Shown here piece after piece: positions 46,244 to 56,051 of a stretch of 64,000 nucleotides of DNA (position 1 is the first letter of the stretch; each line of letters begins with the position of its first letter). Origin of the DNA: Loktanella sp. IMCC34160 (GTDB lineage Bacteria; Pseudomonadota; Alphaproteobacteria; Rhodobacterales; Rhodobacteraceae); the NCBI RefSeq assembly GCF_004145845.1, contig NZ_SELP01000003.1, positions 124,001 to 188,000 of the forward strand. The letters are read 5' to 3'. Made by a program: the position numbers and the translations under genes. Below the pieces are notes generated by a model, which searched no databases, was not told where the DNA came from, and saw only the letters and a program-made list of their open reading frames with translations.

Positions 46244-47227
46244 ATGTCGAAACTCGTGACCATTTTCGGCGGATCCGGATTCGTCGGCCGCTACATCGCC
46301 CGCCGCATGGCCAAGGAAGGTTGGCGGGTTCGCGTGGCCGTTCGTGATCCGAACCTTGCACTGCACGTGAAGCCCTATGGCGTTGTTGGTCAGGTCGAGC
46401 CGATCTTCTGCAACATCCGCGATGACGCCAGCGTGGCGAACGCCCTGCGCGGCGCGGATGCGGTGGTGAACTGCGTCGGCACCTTCGACAAATCGGGCAA
46501 GAACAACTTTGACGCCGTGCAGGCCGAAGGGGCGACCCGGATCGCGCGGCTGGCCGCGGATGCGGGCGTTGGCGGGCTGGTGCATATCTCGGCCATTGGT
46601 GCCGATGCAGAATCGACCAGCGATTACCTGCGCACCAAGGCGGAAGGCGAGGCCGGGATCGTGGCCCATTTCCCCGCTGCGGTCATCCTGCGTCCGTCGG
46701 TGATTTTCGGGTCCGAAGACGGTTTCTTCAATCGCTTCGCCGGAATGACCCGGTTCAGCCCGGTGCTGCCGGTCGTTGGGGCCGAGACGATGTTCCAGCC
46801 TGTGCATGTGGACGACGTGGCCCAGGCCGCCGTCGCCGGGGTGCTGGGCACCGCCGCACCGGGTATCTATGAATTGGGCGGGCCGGACGTGCACAGCTTC
46901 CGCGAGTTGATGGAGCAGATGCTTGTGGTGATCCGTCGCCGCCGCCTGATCGTCAATCTTCCGAACCCGATCGCACGCGTCGTCGCGACGCTGGGCGGCT
47001 GGGCAGAGTTCCTGTCGCTTGGGATCGTTAAACAGCCGATCAGCGCCGACCAGATCGAAGCACTGAAGGTTCCGAACGTCGTGTCCGAGGGCGCGCGGGG
47101 TTTTGCCGACCTTGGCATCGAGCCTGTCGCGATGGAAGCGATCCTGCCGGATTACCTGTGGCGCTTCCGCCCGTCGGGCCAGTATGACGCGATCAAGGAA
47201 TCCGCAAAGAACCTGCGCAAGGCCTGA
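46244..47227 (+). CDS. NAD(P)-binding protein, complex I NDUFA9-like
   Basis: A 327-residue atypical SDR protein. The N-terminal KLVTIFGGSGFVGRYIARRM gives the Rossmann loop. The middle region (YLRTKAEGE, VILRPSVIFGSEDGFFNRFAGM, FQPVHVDDVAQA) matches the NDUFA9-type subfamily. Alphaproteobacterial relatives are annotated as NAD-dependent epimerases or complex I NDUFA9-like proteins. ATG 46244 has an AGAGG site. uppP follows 24 bases later. Oxidoreductase role unproven. Confidence 0.82.
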   Translation: MSKLVTIFGGSGFVGRYIARRMAKEGWRVRVAVRDPNLALHVKPYGVVGQVEPIFCNIRDDASVANALRGADAVVNCVGTFDKSGKNNFDAVQAEGATRIARLAADAGVGGLVHISAIGADAESTSDYLRTKAEGEAGIVAHFPAAVILRPSVIFGSEDGFFNRFAGMTRFSPVLPVVGAETMFQPVHVDDVAQAAVAGVLGTAAPGIYELGGPDVHSFRELMEQMLVVIRRRRLIVNLPNPIARVVATLGGWAEFLSLGIVKQPISADQIEALKVPNVVSEGARGFADLGIEPVAMEAILPDYLWRFRPSGQYDAIKESAKNLRKA

Positions 47228-47251
47228 TCCTGACCCAGCGGAGGGCGGCAG

Positions 47252-48055
47252 ATGTCCGATACGACCCTTGTTGCCGCCTTTCTTGGACTGCTTGAGGGGC
47301 TGACCGAGTTCATTCCGGTCTCGTCCACGGGGCATATCCTGCTGGCTGGGCATTTCCTTGGCTTCGAAAGTGCGGGCAAGACCTTCGAAGTGGTAATCCA
47401 GCTTGGCGCGGTTCTTGCGATTCTGTCGGTCTATGCCGCAAAGCTGATCGGGGTGCTGCGGGCCGCCCCCTCTGACCCGGAGGCGCGCCGGTTCATCCTG
47501 TCCATCCTAATTGCTTTTGCCCCCGCCGTTGTGGTGGGTGTTCTGGCGCATGATTTCATCAAAACCGTTTTGTTCGAAACGCCGGTCCTGATTGCGATCA
47601 TGCTGATCCTTGGCGGGTTTGTCCTGCTTTTCATCGACAGGCTTGCGCCGGACCCGCGCCACGAGGACGCGATGCGCCTGCCCCTTGGCATGTCGTTCAA
47701 GATCGGGGTCATTCAATGCCTTGCCATGATCCCCGGTGTCAGCCGGTCCGGCGCGACCATCGTGGGGGCGCTGGCGCTAGGCGCGTCCAAGCGGGCGGCG
47801 GCGGAATTTTCGTTCTTCCTGTCGATGCCGACGATGGCCGGGGCCTTTGCCTATGACCTTTGGAAGAACCGGGATGTTCTGGACACCAGCGCCCTTGGCG
47901 AGATCGCGGTTGGCTTTGTTATCGCCTTCATCACCGCCGTTCTGGTGGTGCGGTGGCTGCTTGGCTACGTGTCTCGGCATGGCTACGCCCTGTTTGGGTG
48001 GTGGCGAATCATTGTTGGCTGCGCCGCGTTGGCCGCGCTTTCATTGGGGTTTTGA
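47252..48055 (+). CDS. uppP: Undecaprenyl-diphosphatase UppP
   Basis: Recycles the C55 lipid carrier for wall synthesis. The 267-residue multi-helix membrane protein has the two signatures [14 protein letters not shown] (with catalytic Glu) and [15 protein letters not shown] is placed well before ATG 47252. It follows the NDUFA9-like gene in one direction and precedes gltD after a 154-base control region. Confidence 0.95.
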   Translation: MSDTTLVAAFLGLLEGLTEFIPVSSTGHILLAGHFLGFESAGKTFEVVIQLGAVLAILSVYAAKLIGVLRAAPSDPEARRFILSILIAFAPAVVVGVLAHDFIKTVLFETPVLIAIMLILGGFVLLFIDRLAPDPRHEDAMRLPLGMSFKIGVIQCLAMIPGVSRSGATIVGALALGASKRAAAEFSFFLSMPTMAGAFAYDLWKNRDVLDTSALGEIAVGFVIAFITAVLVVRWLLGYVSRHGYALFGWWRIIVGCAALAALSLGF

Positions 48056-48073
48056 CCCGATAGGGAAACTACG

Positions 48074-48170
48074 CTGACCTTTTTTGGTGTGATTTTTCAC
48101 TTCCTGCTAAAGGTTTTCTGCGTTTTCCCCTATTTAGGTCAGCAAAACTGACTTTTCATTTTTTCTGACC
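48074..48170. promoter_or_regulatory. CTGACC repeats and small hairpin before gltD
   Basis: CTGACC occurs at 48074-48079 and 48165-48170. Its inverse GGTCAG is at 48137-48142, and CTGAC at 48148-48152 forms a 5-bp hairpin with it, followed by T-rich sequence. The AT-rich stretch could be a weak uppP terminator and also a regulator-binding array for gltD. Which regulator is not known. Confidence 0.5.
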
Positions 48171-48209
48171 CGGCGTAATTGGGGGCTCCGAAAGTCTGCG
48201 GAGGGACCC

Positions 48210-49643
48210 ATGGCTGTTCAGAAGATGCTCAAATTCGTCGATGTCTCGCGGGAGATGCCGCGCAAGCGGTCAGCCGATGTGCGCCGCACCGACTTTAACG
48301 AGATCTACGCGGAATTCGCGGCCGAAAAGGCAGCCGAGCAGGCCAGCCGGTGCAGCCAGTGTGGCGTGCCTTATTGCCAGTCCCATTGCCCGCTGCACAA
48401 CAACATCCCGGATTGGCTGCGCCTGACCGCCGAAGGCCGCCTGAAGGAAGCCTATGAGATCAGCCAAGCCACCAACACCTTCCCCGAAATCTGTGGCCGC
48501 ATTTGCCCGCAGGACCGCCTGTGCGAAGGCAACTGCGTGATTGAACAATCGGGCCACGGCACCGTGACCATCGGCTCTGTCGAGAAATACATCACCGACA
48601 CTGCCTGGGAAGAAGGCTGGGTCCAGCCGATCCGCCCCGCGGTCGAGCGGAGCGAAAGCGTGGGCATCATCGGTGCCGGGCCCGGCGGGCTTGCCGCCGC
48701 CGACGTGCTGCGCCGCGCCGGTGTTCAGGTCACTGTTTATGACCGCTATGACCGCGCCGGTGGCCTGCTGACCTACGGCATTCCGGGCTTCAAGCTGGAA
48801 AAGGACGTGGTGATGAACCGCATCGACCAGCTGGCCAAGGGCGGGGTCGCGTTTGTCCTGAACTGCAACGTCGGCGAAGACCTGTCGTTCGACGCGATCC
48901 GGGGCAAGCATGATGCCGTGTTGATCGCCACCGGGGTCTACAAGACCCGCGATCTGGCCGCGCCGGGTGGCGATGCCGATGGCATCGTCCGGGCCATCGA
49001 CTATCTGACCGCATCGAACCGCAAAAGCTTTGGCGACGATGTGCCGGAATACGACAGCGGCGAGTTGAACGCCGCTGGCAAGAAGGTCGTCGTGATCGGC
49101 GGCGGGGATACTGCGATGGACTGTGTGCGCACAGCCATCCGCCAAGGGGCTGAAAGCGTCAAATGTCTGTACCGCCGGGACCGGGCCAACATGCCAGGGT
49201 CCCAGCGCGAAGTGCAGAACGCCGAGGAGGAGGGCGTTGAATTTGTCTGGCTTTCGGCCCCGAAGGGTTTCGAGGGCGATGCCGTCACCGGCGTTCAGGT
49301 GCAGAAGATGCGCCTTGGCGCGCCGGATGCCACGGGTCGCCAGATGCCCGAGCTGATCGAGGGCGCGGACTACGTGGAAGAGGCCGACCTTGTCATCAAG
49401 GCGCTTGGCTTCGAGCCCGAAGACCTGCCCAAGCTGTGGAACACCGACGGGCTGGAAGTCACCCGTTGGGGCACGGTCAAGGCGGCCTTTGGCACCGGTC
49501 AGACCAGCCTTGAGGGTGTGTTTGCGGTGGGCGACATCGTGCGCGGCGCCAGCCTTGTCGTCTGGGCGATCCGCGATGGCCGCGACTGTGCTGCTGCGAT
49601 GCTCGACTATCTTGGCCAATCCGCAACCGTCGCCGCCGAATAG
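48210..49643 (+). CDS. gltD: Glutamate synthase small subunit GltD
   Basis: The beta subunit (477 residues) transfers NADPH electrons to GltB. N-terminal Cys clusters (CSQCGVPYCQSHCP and CGRICPQDRLCEGNC) bind Fe-S; GAGPGGLAAA binds FAD and GGGDTAMDC binds NADPH. GGAGGG precedes the ATG. It is separated from gltB by an exported-protein gene, an uncommon arrangement. Confidence 0.95.
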   Translation: MAVQKMLKFVDVSREMPRKRSADVRRTDFNEIYAEFAAEKAAEQASRCSQCGVPYCQSHCPLHNNIPDWLRLTAEGRLKEAYEISQATNTFPEICGRICPQDRLCEGNCVIEQSGHGTVTIGSVEKYITDTAWEEGWVQPIRPAVERSESVGIIGAGPGGLAAADVLRRAGVQVTVYDRYDRAGGLLTYGIPGFKLEKDVVMNRIDQLAKGGVAFVLNCNVGEDLSFDAIRGKHDAVLIATGVYKTRDLAAPGGDADGIVRAIDYLTASNRKSFGDDVPEYDSGELNAAGKKVVVIGGGDTAMDCVRTAIRQGAESVKCLYRRDRANMPGSQREVQNAEEEGVEFVWLSAPKGFEGDAVTGVQVQKMRLGAPDATGRQMPELIEGADYVEEADLVIKALGFEPEDLPKLWNTDGLEVTRWGTVKAAFGTGQTSLEGVFAVGDIVRGASLVVWAIRDGRDCAAAMLDYLGQSATVAAE

Positions 49644-49663
49644 GCCGCCGCCAGGAGTTTCAG

Positions 49664-50407
49664 ATGCCCCTCCGCCCCGCGATTTCCGCCATAGCCGCGC
49701 TGCTGGTCCTGACCAGCGGCCTGCCCGTGGCCGCGCAGGAGCCGGGGCCGCAGGCCTTTCAGCTGCCCGAGGGCTGCGAGGGCTTCGTGACGGTGCAGAA
49801 GCGCGATTGCAGCGTCAGCAACCATTTCATCTGTGACTTCGACCCGCAGGGCCACCAGCGCCGCGCCGATTTCGACGAACGCGGCATGACCTATGTCGGA
49901 CGGATAGACGAAGAGACTCGTTGGATCGAGAGCTTTCACGTTCTTGCCGGAGAGGGCGAGCGCCTGCTGCAGGGCGAGGTCGATCCCGCCTCTTTCTCTG
50001 CCCTGCTGGCCGATGGTGTCGATACCTATGATTTCCGCACCGAGACCGAGCGGTCGGGCATCTATCATTTCGTCGGACAGGACCGGCTGACCGGTCGTCA
50101 GGTGACCATCGACGGCGTCACCCTGGACGAAACCGAATACCAGATCGCCGCATTCAGTGCCGAAGGCGTCGAGCTGTGGCGCAGCGCCGGGAACGAATTC
50201 ATCCACCGCGACTGGCGGATGTTCCTGTCGGGCACCAGCACGCTTGTTACCTCGGAGGGGGCGTTCGACACGGACGATACCCCCGTCGAGTTTATCTTTC
50301 CGGGCGAGCCCGGCTTTATGTCGATCAATCCCAAGCACGGCTGCGGCGCGATGTTGTCCAGCCTGCCCCGCTCTTTCATGAAGGAGACCGCCAATGACCA
50401 CCTATGA
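49664..50407 (+). CDS. Exported protein between gltD and gltB, unknown function
   Basis: A 247-residue protein with a signal peptide (MPLRPAISAIAALLVLTSGLPVAAQ). The mature part has about four Cys (GCEGF, DCSVS, ICDFD, GCGAM) suitable for disulfides. I recognise no family. It starts 20 bases after gltD and its end overlaps the gltB start by 14 bases, so the three are one operon. A periplasmic protein inside a cytosolic glutamate-synthase operon is unexpected. Confidence 0.75.
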   Translation: MPLRPAISAIAALLVLTSGLPVAAQEPGPQAFQLPEGCEGFVTVQKRDCSVSNHFICDFDPQGHQRRADFDERGMTYVGRIDEETRWIESFHVLAGEGERLLQGEVDPASFSALLADGVDTYDFRTETERSGIYHFVGQDRLTGRQVTIDGVTLDETEYQIAAFSAEGVELWRSAGNEFIHRDWRMFLSGTSTLVTSEGAFDTDDTPVEFIFPGEPGFMSINPKHGCGAMLSSLPRSFMKETANDHL

Positions 50408-53400
50408 CGCCGCATGGGCCGCCGCCGAGGAAGCCAAGCGCAAGTGGATGGCCGAGAACAGCCTGTTCCGCGAGGATGACGAGCACGCCTCTTGCGGGGT
50501 TGGCCTTGTCGTGTCGATTGACGGGACCCCGTCGCGCAAGGTGGTGGAAAACGGGATCGACGCGCTTAAGGCGGTCTGGCACCGGGGCGCTGTCGATGCC
50601 GATGGCAAGACCGGCGATGGCGCGGGCATCCATGTGCAGATCCCGGTTCGCTTCTTCTATGATCAGGTCCGTCGCACCGGCCACGAGCCCGACCCGACCA
50701 AGCTGATCGCAGTGGGTCAGGTGTTCCTGCCGCGCACCGATTTCGGGGCGCAGGAACGCTGCCGCACAATCGTGGAAACCGAAGTTCTGCGCATGGGCCA
50801 CTATATCTATGGCTGGCGCCATGTTCCGGTGAACACCGAGGTGCTGGGCGAAAAGGCCAACGCGACCCGCCCCGAGATCGAACAGATCCTGATCCGCAAC
50901 GACAAGGGGATCAGCGAGGAAGAGTTCGAGCGCGAGCTGTACATCATCCGTCGCCGGATCGAGAAGGCCGCTATCGCCGCGCAGGTCGGCAGCCTGTATT
51001 TCGCGTCCCTTTCCTGCCGGTCGATCATCTACAAGGGCATGATGCTGGCCGAGCAGGTCGCGGATTTCTATCCCGACCTGATGGACGAGCGGTTTGAAAG
51101 TGCTTTTGCCATCTATCACCAGCGCTATTCCACCAACACCTTCCCGCAGTGGTCGCTGGCCCAGCCGTTCCGCATGCTGGCCCACAACGGCGAGATCAAC
51201 ACGCTCAAGGGCAACGTGAACTGGATGAAGAGCCACGAGATCCGGATGGCCTCGGGCGCGTTCGGTGACATGGCCGAAGATATCAAGCCGATTGTCCCGG
51301 CGGGCGTGTCCGACTCTGCCGCGCTGGATTCGGTGTTCGAGGTGCTGGTTCGTGCCGGGCGCAACGCGCCGATGGCAAAGACCATGCTAGTGCCCGAAAG
51401 CTGGTCCAAGCAGGCGGTGGAAATGCCCAAGGCCTGGAGCGATATGTACGCCTACTGTAACTCGGTCATGGAGCCGTGGGACGGCCCGGCCGCGCTGGCA
51501 ATGACCGACGGCCGCTGGGTCTGTGGCGGGCTGGACCGTAACGGGCTGCGTCCGCTGCGCTATGTCGTGACCGGGGACAACCTGCTGATCGCCGGGTCCG
51601 AGGCGGGCATGGTCGCTGTCGACGAAAAGACCGTTGTCGAAAAGGGCGCGCTTGGCCCGGGCCAGATGATCGCCGTCGACATGGCCGAAGGCCGCCTGTT
51701 CCACGACACCGAAATGAAGGACAAGCTGGCCGCCAGCCAGCCCTTCGGCGACTGGATCGAAAAGGTCGTCGACCTGAACGAGGTCATGCGCGACGTGCCG
51801 GAAACCGCCCTGTTCGCGGGCGATGACCTGCGTCGTCGGCAGGCCGCTGCCGGATACAGCATCGAAGAACTGGAACATATCCTGTCGCCGATGGCGGAGG
51901 ACGGGAAGGAAACGCTCGCCTCGATGGGCGACGACACGCCCAGCGCGGTCCTGTCCAAGCAATACCGCCCGCTGTCGCATTTCTTCCGCCAGAACTTCAG
52001 CCAGGTGACCAACCCGCCCATCGACTCGCTTCGTGAAAGCCGGGTGATGAGCCTCAAGACCCGGTTCGGCAACCTGAAGAACGTGCTGGACGAAGACAGT
52101 TCCCAGACCGAGATCCTTGTTCTGGAAAGCCCGTTCATCGCCAATGCCGAGTTCACCCAGATGGTGAAGCAGTTTGGCGAAAGCGTGGTCTTCATCGACT
52201 GTACCTTCCCGGCGGGCGAGGATCAGGACGCGCTGCAGCGCGGTCTGGAACGGGTCCGGTCCGAGGCGGAAGATGCCGTGCGGTCGGGCGCTGGGCACCT
52301 TGTTCTGACCGATGAACATCAGTCGGCCGACAAGATCGCGATGCCGATGATCCTTGCCACCAGTGCCGTTCACAGCGGGCTGACCAAGAAGGGCCTTCGG
52401 ACCTTCTGTTCGGTCAACGTGCGGTCGGCCGAATGCATCGACCCGCATTACTTTGCGGTTCTGATCGGCTGTGGCGCGACCACGGTGAACGCCTATCTGG
52501 CGCAGGATTCGGTTGCGGACCGGATAGAACGCGGGCTGATCGAAGGTAACCTGACCGACGCGATTCGCCGCTACCGCGATGCGATCGACGCGGGCCTTCT
52601 GAAGATCATGTCGAAGATGGGCATCTCGGTCCTATCGTCCTATCGCGGTGGTCTGAACTTTGAAGCGGTGGGCCTGTCCCGCGCGCTGTGTGCCGAATAT
52701 TTCCCCGGCATGCACAGCCGGATTTCCGGCATCGGCCTGCACGGCATCCAGCGCAAGCTGGAAGAGGTGCACGCCCGTGGCTGGTCGCAGGGCGGCACCG
52801 TCCTGCCCATCGGCGGCTTCTACAAGGCCCGCCGGTCCGGCGAAAAGCACGCTTGGGAAGCGCAGACCATGCACCTGTTGCAGTCGGCCTGCGACCGCGC
52901 CTCTTACGAGCTGTGGAAGCAGTATTCGGGCGCGATGCAGGCGAACCCGCCGATCCACCTGCGCGACCTTCTGGCGATCAAGCCGCTGGGCAAGCCGGTT
53001 CCAATCGAAGAGGTGGAAAGCATCACCTCGATCCGCAAGCGGTTCGTGACGCCGGGCATGTCGCTGGGCGCCCTGTCGCCCGAGGCGCATAAGACCCTGA
53101 ACGTTGCGATGAACCGGATCGGGGCGAAATCCGACAGTGGTGAAGGTGGCGAAGACCCGGCGCATTTCGTGCCGGAACCGAACGGCGACAACCCGTCGGC
53201 CAAGATCAAGCAGGTGGCCTCGGGCCGCTTCGGGGTGACCGCCGAATACCTGAACCAGTGCGAAGAACTGGAGATCAAGGTGGCCCAGGGTGCCAAGCCC
53301 GGCGAAGGCGGCCAGTTGCCCGGCATGAAGGTGACCAAGCTGATTGCCCGGCTGCGGCATTCGACGCCCGGCGTGACGCTGATCTCGCCGCCGCCGCACC

Positions 53401-54932
53401 ACGACATCTATTCGATCGAAGACCTTGCGCAGCTGATCTACGACCTCAAGCAGATCAACCCACGCTGCAAGGTGACGGTGAAACTGGTGGCCTCGTCCGG
53501 GGTCGGCACCATTGCCGCCGGTGTGGCCAAGGCCAAGGCCGACATCATCCTGATCTCGGGCCACAACGGTGGCACCGGGGCCTCGCCCGCGACCTCGATC
53601 AAATACGCGGGTCTGCCGTGGGAAATGGGCCTGACCGAAGCGCATCAGGTTCTGGCGATGAACAACCTGCGCGACCGGATCACCCTGCGGACCGATGGCG
53701 GCCTGCGGACCGGGCGCGACATTGTCATGGCCGCGATGATGGGGGCCGAGGAATACGGGATCGGCACCGCCGCCCTGATCGCAATGGGCTGCATCATGGT
53801 GCGTCAGTGCCAGTCGAACACCTGCCCCGTCGGCGTCTGCACGCAGGACGAACGCCTGCGGGCCAAGTTCACCGGGAACGCGGACAAGGTCGTAAACCTG
53901 ATCACCTTCTACGCCACCGAGGTGCGCGAGATTCTTGCGGAAATCGGCGCGCGGTCGCTGGATGACGTGATCGGCCGGGCCGACCTTCTGACCCAGGTCA
54001 GCCGTGGGTCGGACCATCTGGACGATCTGGACCTGAACCCGCTTCTGATCACCGTCGATGGCGCCCGCGACATCGTCTATGACCGGTCCAAGCCGCGCAA
54101 TGTTGTGCCCGATACGCTGGATGCGCAGATCGTGCAGGACGCCGCCCGCTTCCTTGAAGAGGGTGAAAAGATGCAGCTGGAATACGCGGTGCAGAACACG
54201 CTGCGGACCATCGGCACCCGCACGTCGAGCCATATCGTCAAGAACTTCGGGATGCGCAACGCGCTGCAGCCCGATCACCTGACGGTCAAGCTCAAGGGTT
54301 CTGCCGGCCAGTCGCTAGGCGCCTTTGGTGCGCCGGGTCTGAAGATCGAAGTGTCGGGCGACGCCAACGACTATGTCGGCAAGGGCCTGTCGGGCGCGAC
54401 CATCGTGGTGCGGCCGCCGATGGCCAGCCCGCTGGTTGCCGCCGAGAACACGATCATCGGCAACACGGTTCTGTATGGGGCCACCGACGGGTATCTCTTC
54501 GCCGCCGGGCGCGCGGGGGAACGGTTTGCCGTGCGGAACTCTGGCGCGAAGGTCGTGGTCGAGGGCTGCGGATCGAACGGTTGCGAGTATATGACCGGCG
54601 GCGTCGCGGTGATCCTTGGGTCCATCGGTGCCAACTTTGGCGCCGGGATGACCGGCGGCATGGCCTACCTCTATGATCCGAACGGCACCTCTGCGCCGCT
54701 GATCAACATGGAAAGCCTTGTCACCTGCCCCGTCACGGTCGCCCATTGGGAAGCCGAGCTGAAAGGGCTGATCGAGCGGCACCTTGCCGAGACCGGAAGC
54801 CGCAAGGCCGCGGATATCCTGCAGCATTGGGACATGGAGAAAGGCAATTTCCTTCAGGTTTGCCCGAAGGAAATGCTGGTCCACCTGCCGCAGCCGCTGT
54901 CGATCGAGGATGCGGCGATCCCAGCGGAGTAA
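50394..54932 (+). CDS. gltB: Glutamate synthase large subunit GltB
   Basis: The alpha subunit, 1512 residues, makes two glutamates from glutamine and 2-oxoglutarate. A propeptide of 33 residues precedes nucleophile Cys34 (ASCGVGLV), the class II amidotransferase site. The FMN/synthase domain includes GHNGGTGASP and the 3Fe-4S cysteines in CIMVRQCQSNTCPVGVC. The C-terminal beta-helix domain (SGATIVVRPP) is complete. Length is close to the E. coli precursor. Confidence 0.97.
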   Translation: MTTYDAAWAAAEEAKRKWMAENSLFREDDEHASCGVGLVVSIDGTPSRKVVENGIDALKAVWHRGAVDADGKTGDGAGIHVQIPVRFFYDQVRRTGHEPDPTKLIAVGQVFLPRTDFGAQERCRTIVETEVLRMGHYIYGWRHVPVNTEVLGEKANATRPEIEQILIRNDKGISEEEFERELYIIRRRIEKAAIAAQVGSLYFASLSCRSIIYKGMMLAEQVADFYPDLMDERFESAFAIYHQRYSTNTFPQWSLAQPFRMLAHNGEINTLKGNVNWMKSHEIRMASGAFGDMAEDIKPIVPAGVSDSAALDSVFEVLVRAGRNAPMAKTMLVPESWSKQAVEMPKAWSDMYAYCNSVMEPWDGPAALAMTDGRWVCGGLDRNGLRPLRYVVTGDNLLIAGSEAGMVAVDEKTVVEKGALGPGQMIAVDMAEGRLFHDTEMKDKLAASQPFGDWIEKVVDLNEVMRDVPETALFAGDDLRRRQAAAGYSIEELEHILSPMAEDGKETLASMGDDTPSAVLSKQYRPLSHFFRQNFSQVTNPPIDSLRESRVMSLKTRFGNLKNVLDEDSSQTEILVLESPFIANAEFTQMVKQFGESVVFIDCTFPAGEDQDALQRGLERVRSEAEDAVRSGAGHLVLTDEHQSADKIAMPMILATSAVHSGLTKKGLRTFCSVNVRSAECIDPHYFAVLIGCGATTVNAYLAQDSVADRIERGLIEGNLTDAIRRYRDAIDAGLLKIMSKMGISVLSSYRGGLNFEAVGLSRALCAEYFPGMHSRISGIGLHGIQRKLEEVHARGWSQGGTVLPIGGFYKARRSGEKHAWEAQTMHLLQSACDRASYELWKQYSGAMQANPPIHLRDLLAIKPLGKPVPIEEVESITSIRKRFVTPGMSLGALSPEAHKTLNVAMNRIGAKSDSGEGGEDPAHFVPEPNGDNPSAKIKQVASGRFGVTAEYLNQCEELEIKVAQGAKPGEGGQLPGMKVTKLIARLRHSTPGVTLISPPPHHDIYSIEDLAQLIYDLKQINPRCKVTVKLVASSGVGTIAAGVAKAKADIILISGHNGGTGASPATSIKYAGLPWEMGLTEAHQVLAMNNLRDRITLRTDGGLRTGRDIVMAAMMGAEEYGIGTAALIAMGCIMVRQCQSNTCPVGVCTQDERLRAKFTGNADKVVNLITFYATEVREILAEIGARSLDDVIGRADLLTQVSRGSDHLDDLDLNPLLITVDGARDIVYDRSKPRNVVPDTLDAQIVQDAARFLEEGEKMQLEYAVQNTLRTIGTRTSSHIVKNFGMRNALQPDHLTVKLKGSAGQSLGAFGAPGLKIEVSGDANDYVGKGLSGATIVVRPPMASPLVAAENTIIGNTVLYGATDGYLFAAGRAGERFAVRNSGAKVVVEGCGSNGCEYMTGGVAVILGSIGANFGAGMTGGMAYLYDPNGTSAPLINMESLVTCPVTVAHWEAELKGLIERHLAETGSRKAADILQHWDMEKGNFLQVCPKEMLVHLPQPLSIEDAAIPAE

Positions 54933-54985
54933 CTGTTTCCAATCCGCAGCGCCTGCGCCGTATTGTTGACAGATCCGCCACAAAA

Positions 54986-55020
54986 AGACCCCGGGGCCGA
55001 CACGGTTCCCGGGGTTTGTT
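54986..55020 (+). terminator. gltB terminator
   Basis: The 8-bp stem ACCCCGGG (54988-54995) and CCCGGGGT (55008-55015) extends to about ten pairs. A TTTGTTT run follows. It lies 55 bases after the gltB stop. Confidence 0.85.
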
Positions 55021-55089
55021 TCAAAATTTAACCGAAATCACCCCGCATCTTCCGAACTGTTTCCAAGTGACCAGTTCAGGACGACGAAG

Positions 55090-56010
55090 ATGCCGACGAC
55101 CTATACAGACCAATTCTACATCATAGATCCGGGCAACCCGCCGCCGGCCGGAACCGTGCTGAATTTCACGACCTATGATCTTGTCGATCGGGACGACGAT
55201 CTGGATATCGGGTCTGACGGGCGCGATTCGATCGACGGGCGCGATGTGCGCGCTGTTTATAATGGCGACACCATCACCGTCGAAAATCCTGACGGAACAA
55301 TCCAGACCATCACCGGTGTCACCTTCTATCTTCAGGGCGGTATTCAGGTCTTTACCCCGACCGATGGAACGATCCTTCAGAATGGCGCGATCTTCCTGAG
55401 TTCGAGCTGGGTCAATACGAGCACGCAGCTGGATGTGGGCGACCTTGGTCCCGCCTGTTTCACCCCCGGCACGCTGATCGACACGCCACAGGGGCCACGG
55501 CCCATTGAAACCCTGCAGGAGGGCGATCTTGTCCTGACCCGTGACAACGGCCCGCAGCCGATCCTGTGGATCAGCCGACGCCGCGCAGACGGTTCGGGCG
55601 ACCACGCGCCGATCCGGATCGGCAAGGGCGTCATTGGCAATGACCGCGATCTGCTGGTCAGCCCGCAGCATCGGGTGATGATCGACGGGTGGCGGGCCGA
55701 GCTTCTCTATGGGCAGGACGAGGTTCTGGTCGCCGCCAAGCATCTTGTCGGGGTTCATGATCAGGTCCATGTCGACCGTCGGCGCGAGGTGGAATACATC
55801 CACCTGCTTCTGGACGGCCACCACCTGATCTGGTCCGAGGGCGCGCTGACCGAAAGCTTTGATCCAGGCGGGGACTTTGCCCTGTATGATCCGACCGTTC
55901 AGTCCGAGGTCGAGGCCCGCTATCCCGGCCTGATTCAGGACAGGGGTCGCAAGGGGCAAACCGCGCGGCCGGTGATCCAAGGATATGAGGCCCTGGCGCT
56001 TGTCGCCTAG
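55090..56010 (+). CDS. Hint-domain protein
   Basis: A 306-residue protein. The Hedgehog/intein (Hint) domain begins at Cys123 (CFTPGTLIDTPQGPRPIETLQEGDLVLTRD) and continues past VSPQHRVMIDGWRAELLYGQDEVLVAAKHL. About 120 residues of beta-rich N-terminus (YTDQFYIIDPG) precede it. Rhodobacterales have many such proteins, often exported by type I routes. Self-cleavage at Cys123 is possible but not established, since a C-terminal extein-type Asn is not obvious. It lies alone between two terminated units. Confidence 0.82.
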   Translation: MPTTYTDQFYIIDPGNPPPAGTVLNFTTYDLVDRDDDLDIGSDGRDSIDGRDVRAVYNGDTITVENPDGTIQTITGVTFYLQGGIQVFTPTDGTILQNGAIFLSSSWVNTSTQLDVGDLGPACFTPGTLIDTPQGPRPIETLQEGDLVLTRDNGPQPILWISRRRADGSGDHAPIRIGKGVIGNDRDLLVSPQHRVMIDGWRAELLYGQDEVLVAAKHLVGVHDQVHVDRRREVEYIHLLLDGHHLIWSEGALTESFDPGGDFALYDPTVQSEVEARYPGLIQDRGRKGQTARPVIQGYEALALVA

Positions 56011-56051
56011 AGCCGCTTTTCAGGGCCCGGCGGTCCCTTTATAGCTGGGCC

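Noticed and set aside
52632-54278. 548-codon frame antisense to gltB
   Set aside because: Shadow of a conserved gene; no ribosome site or known domain.
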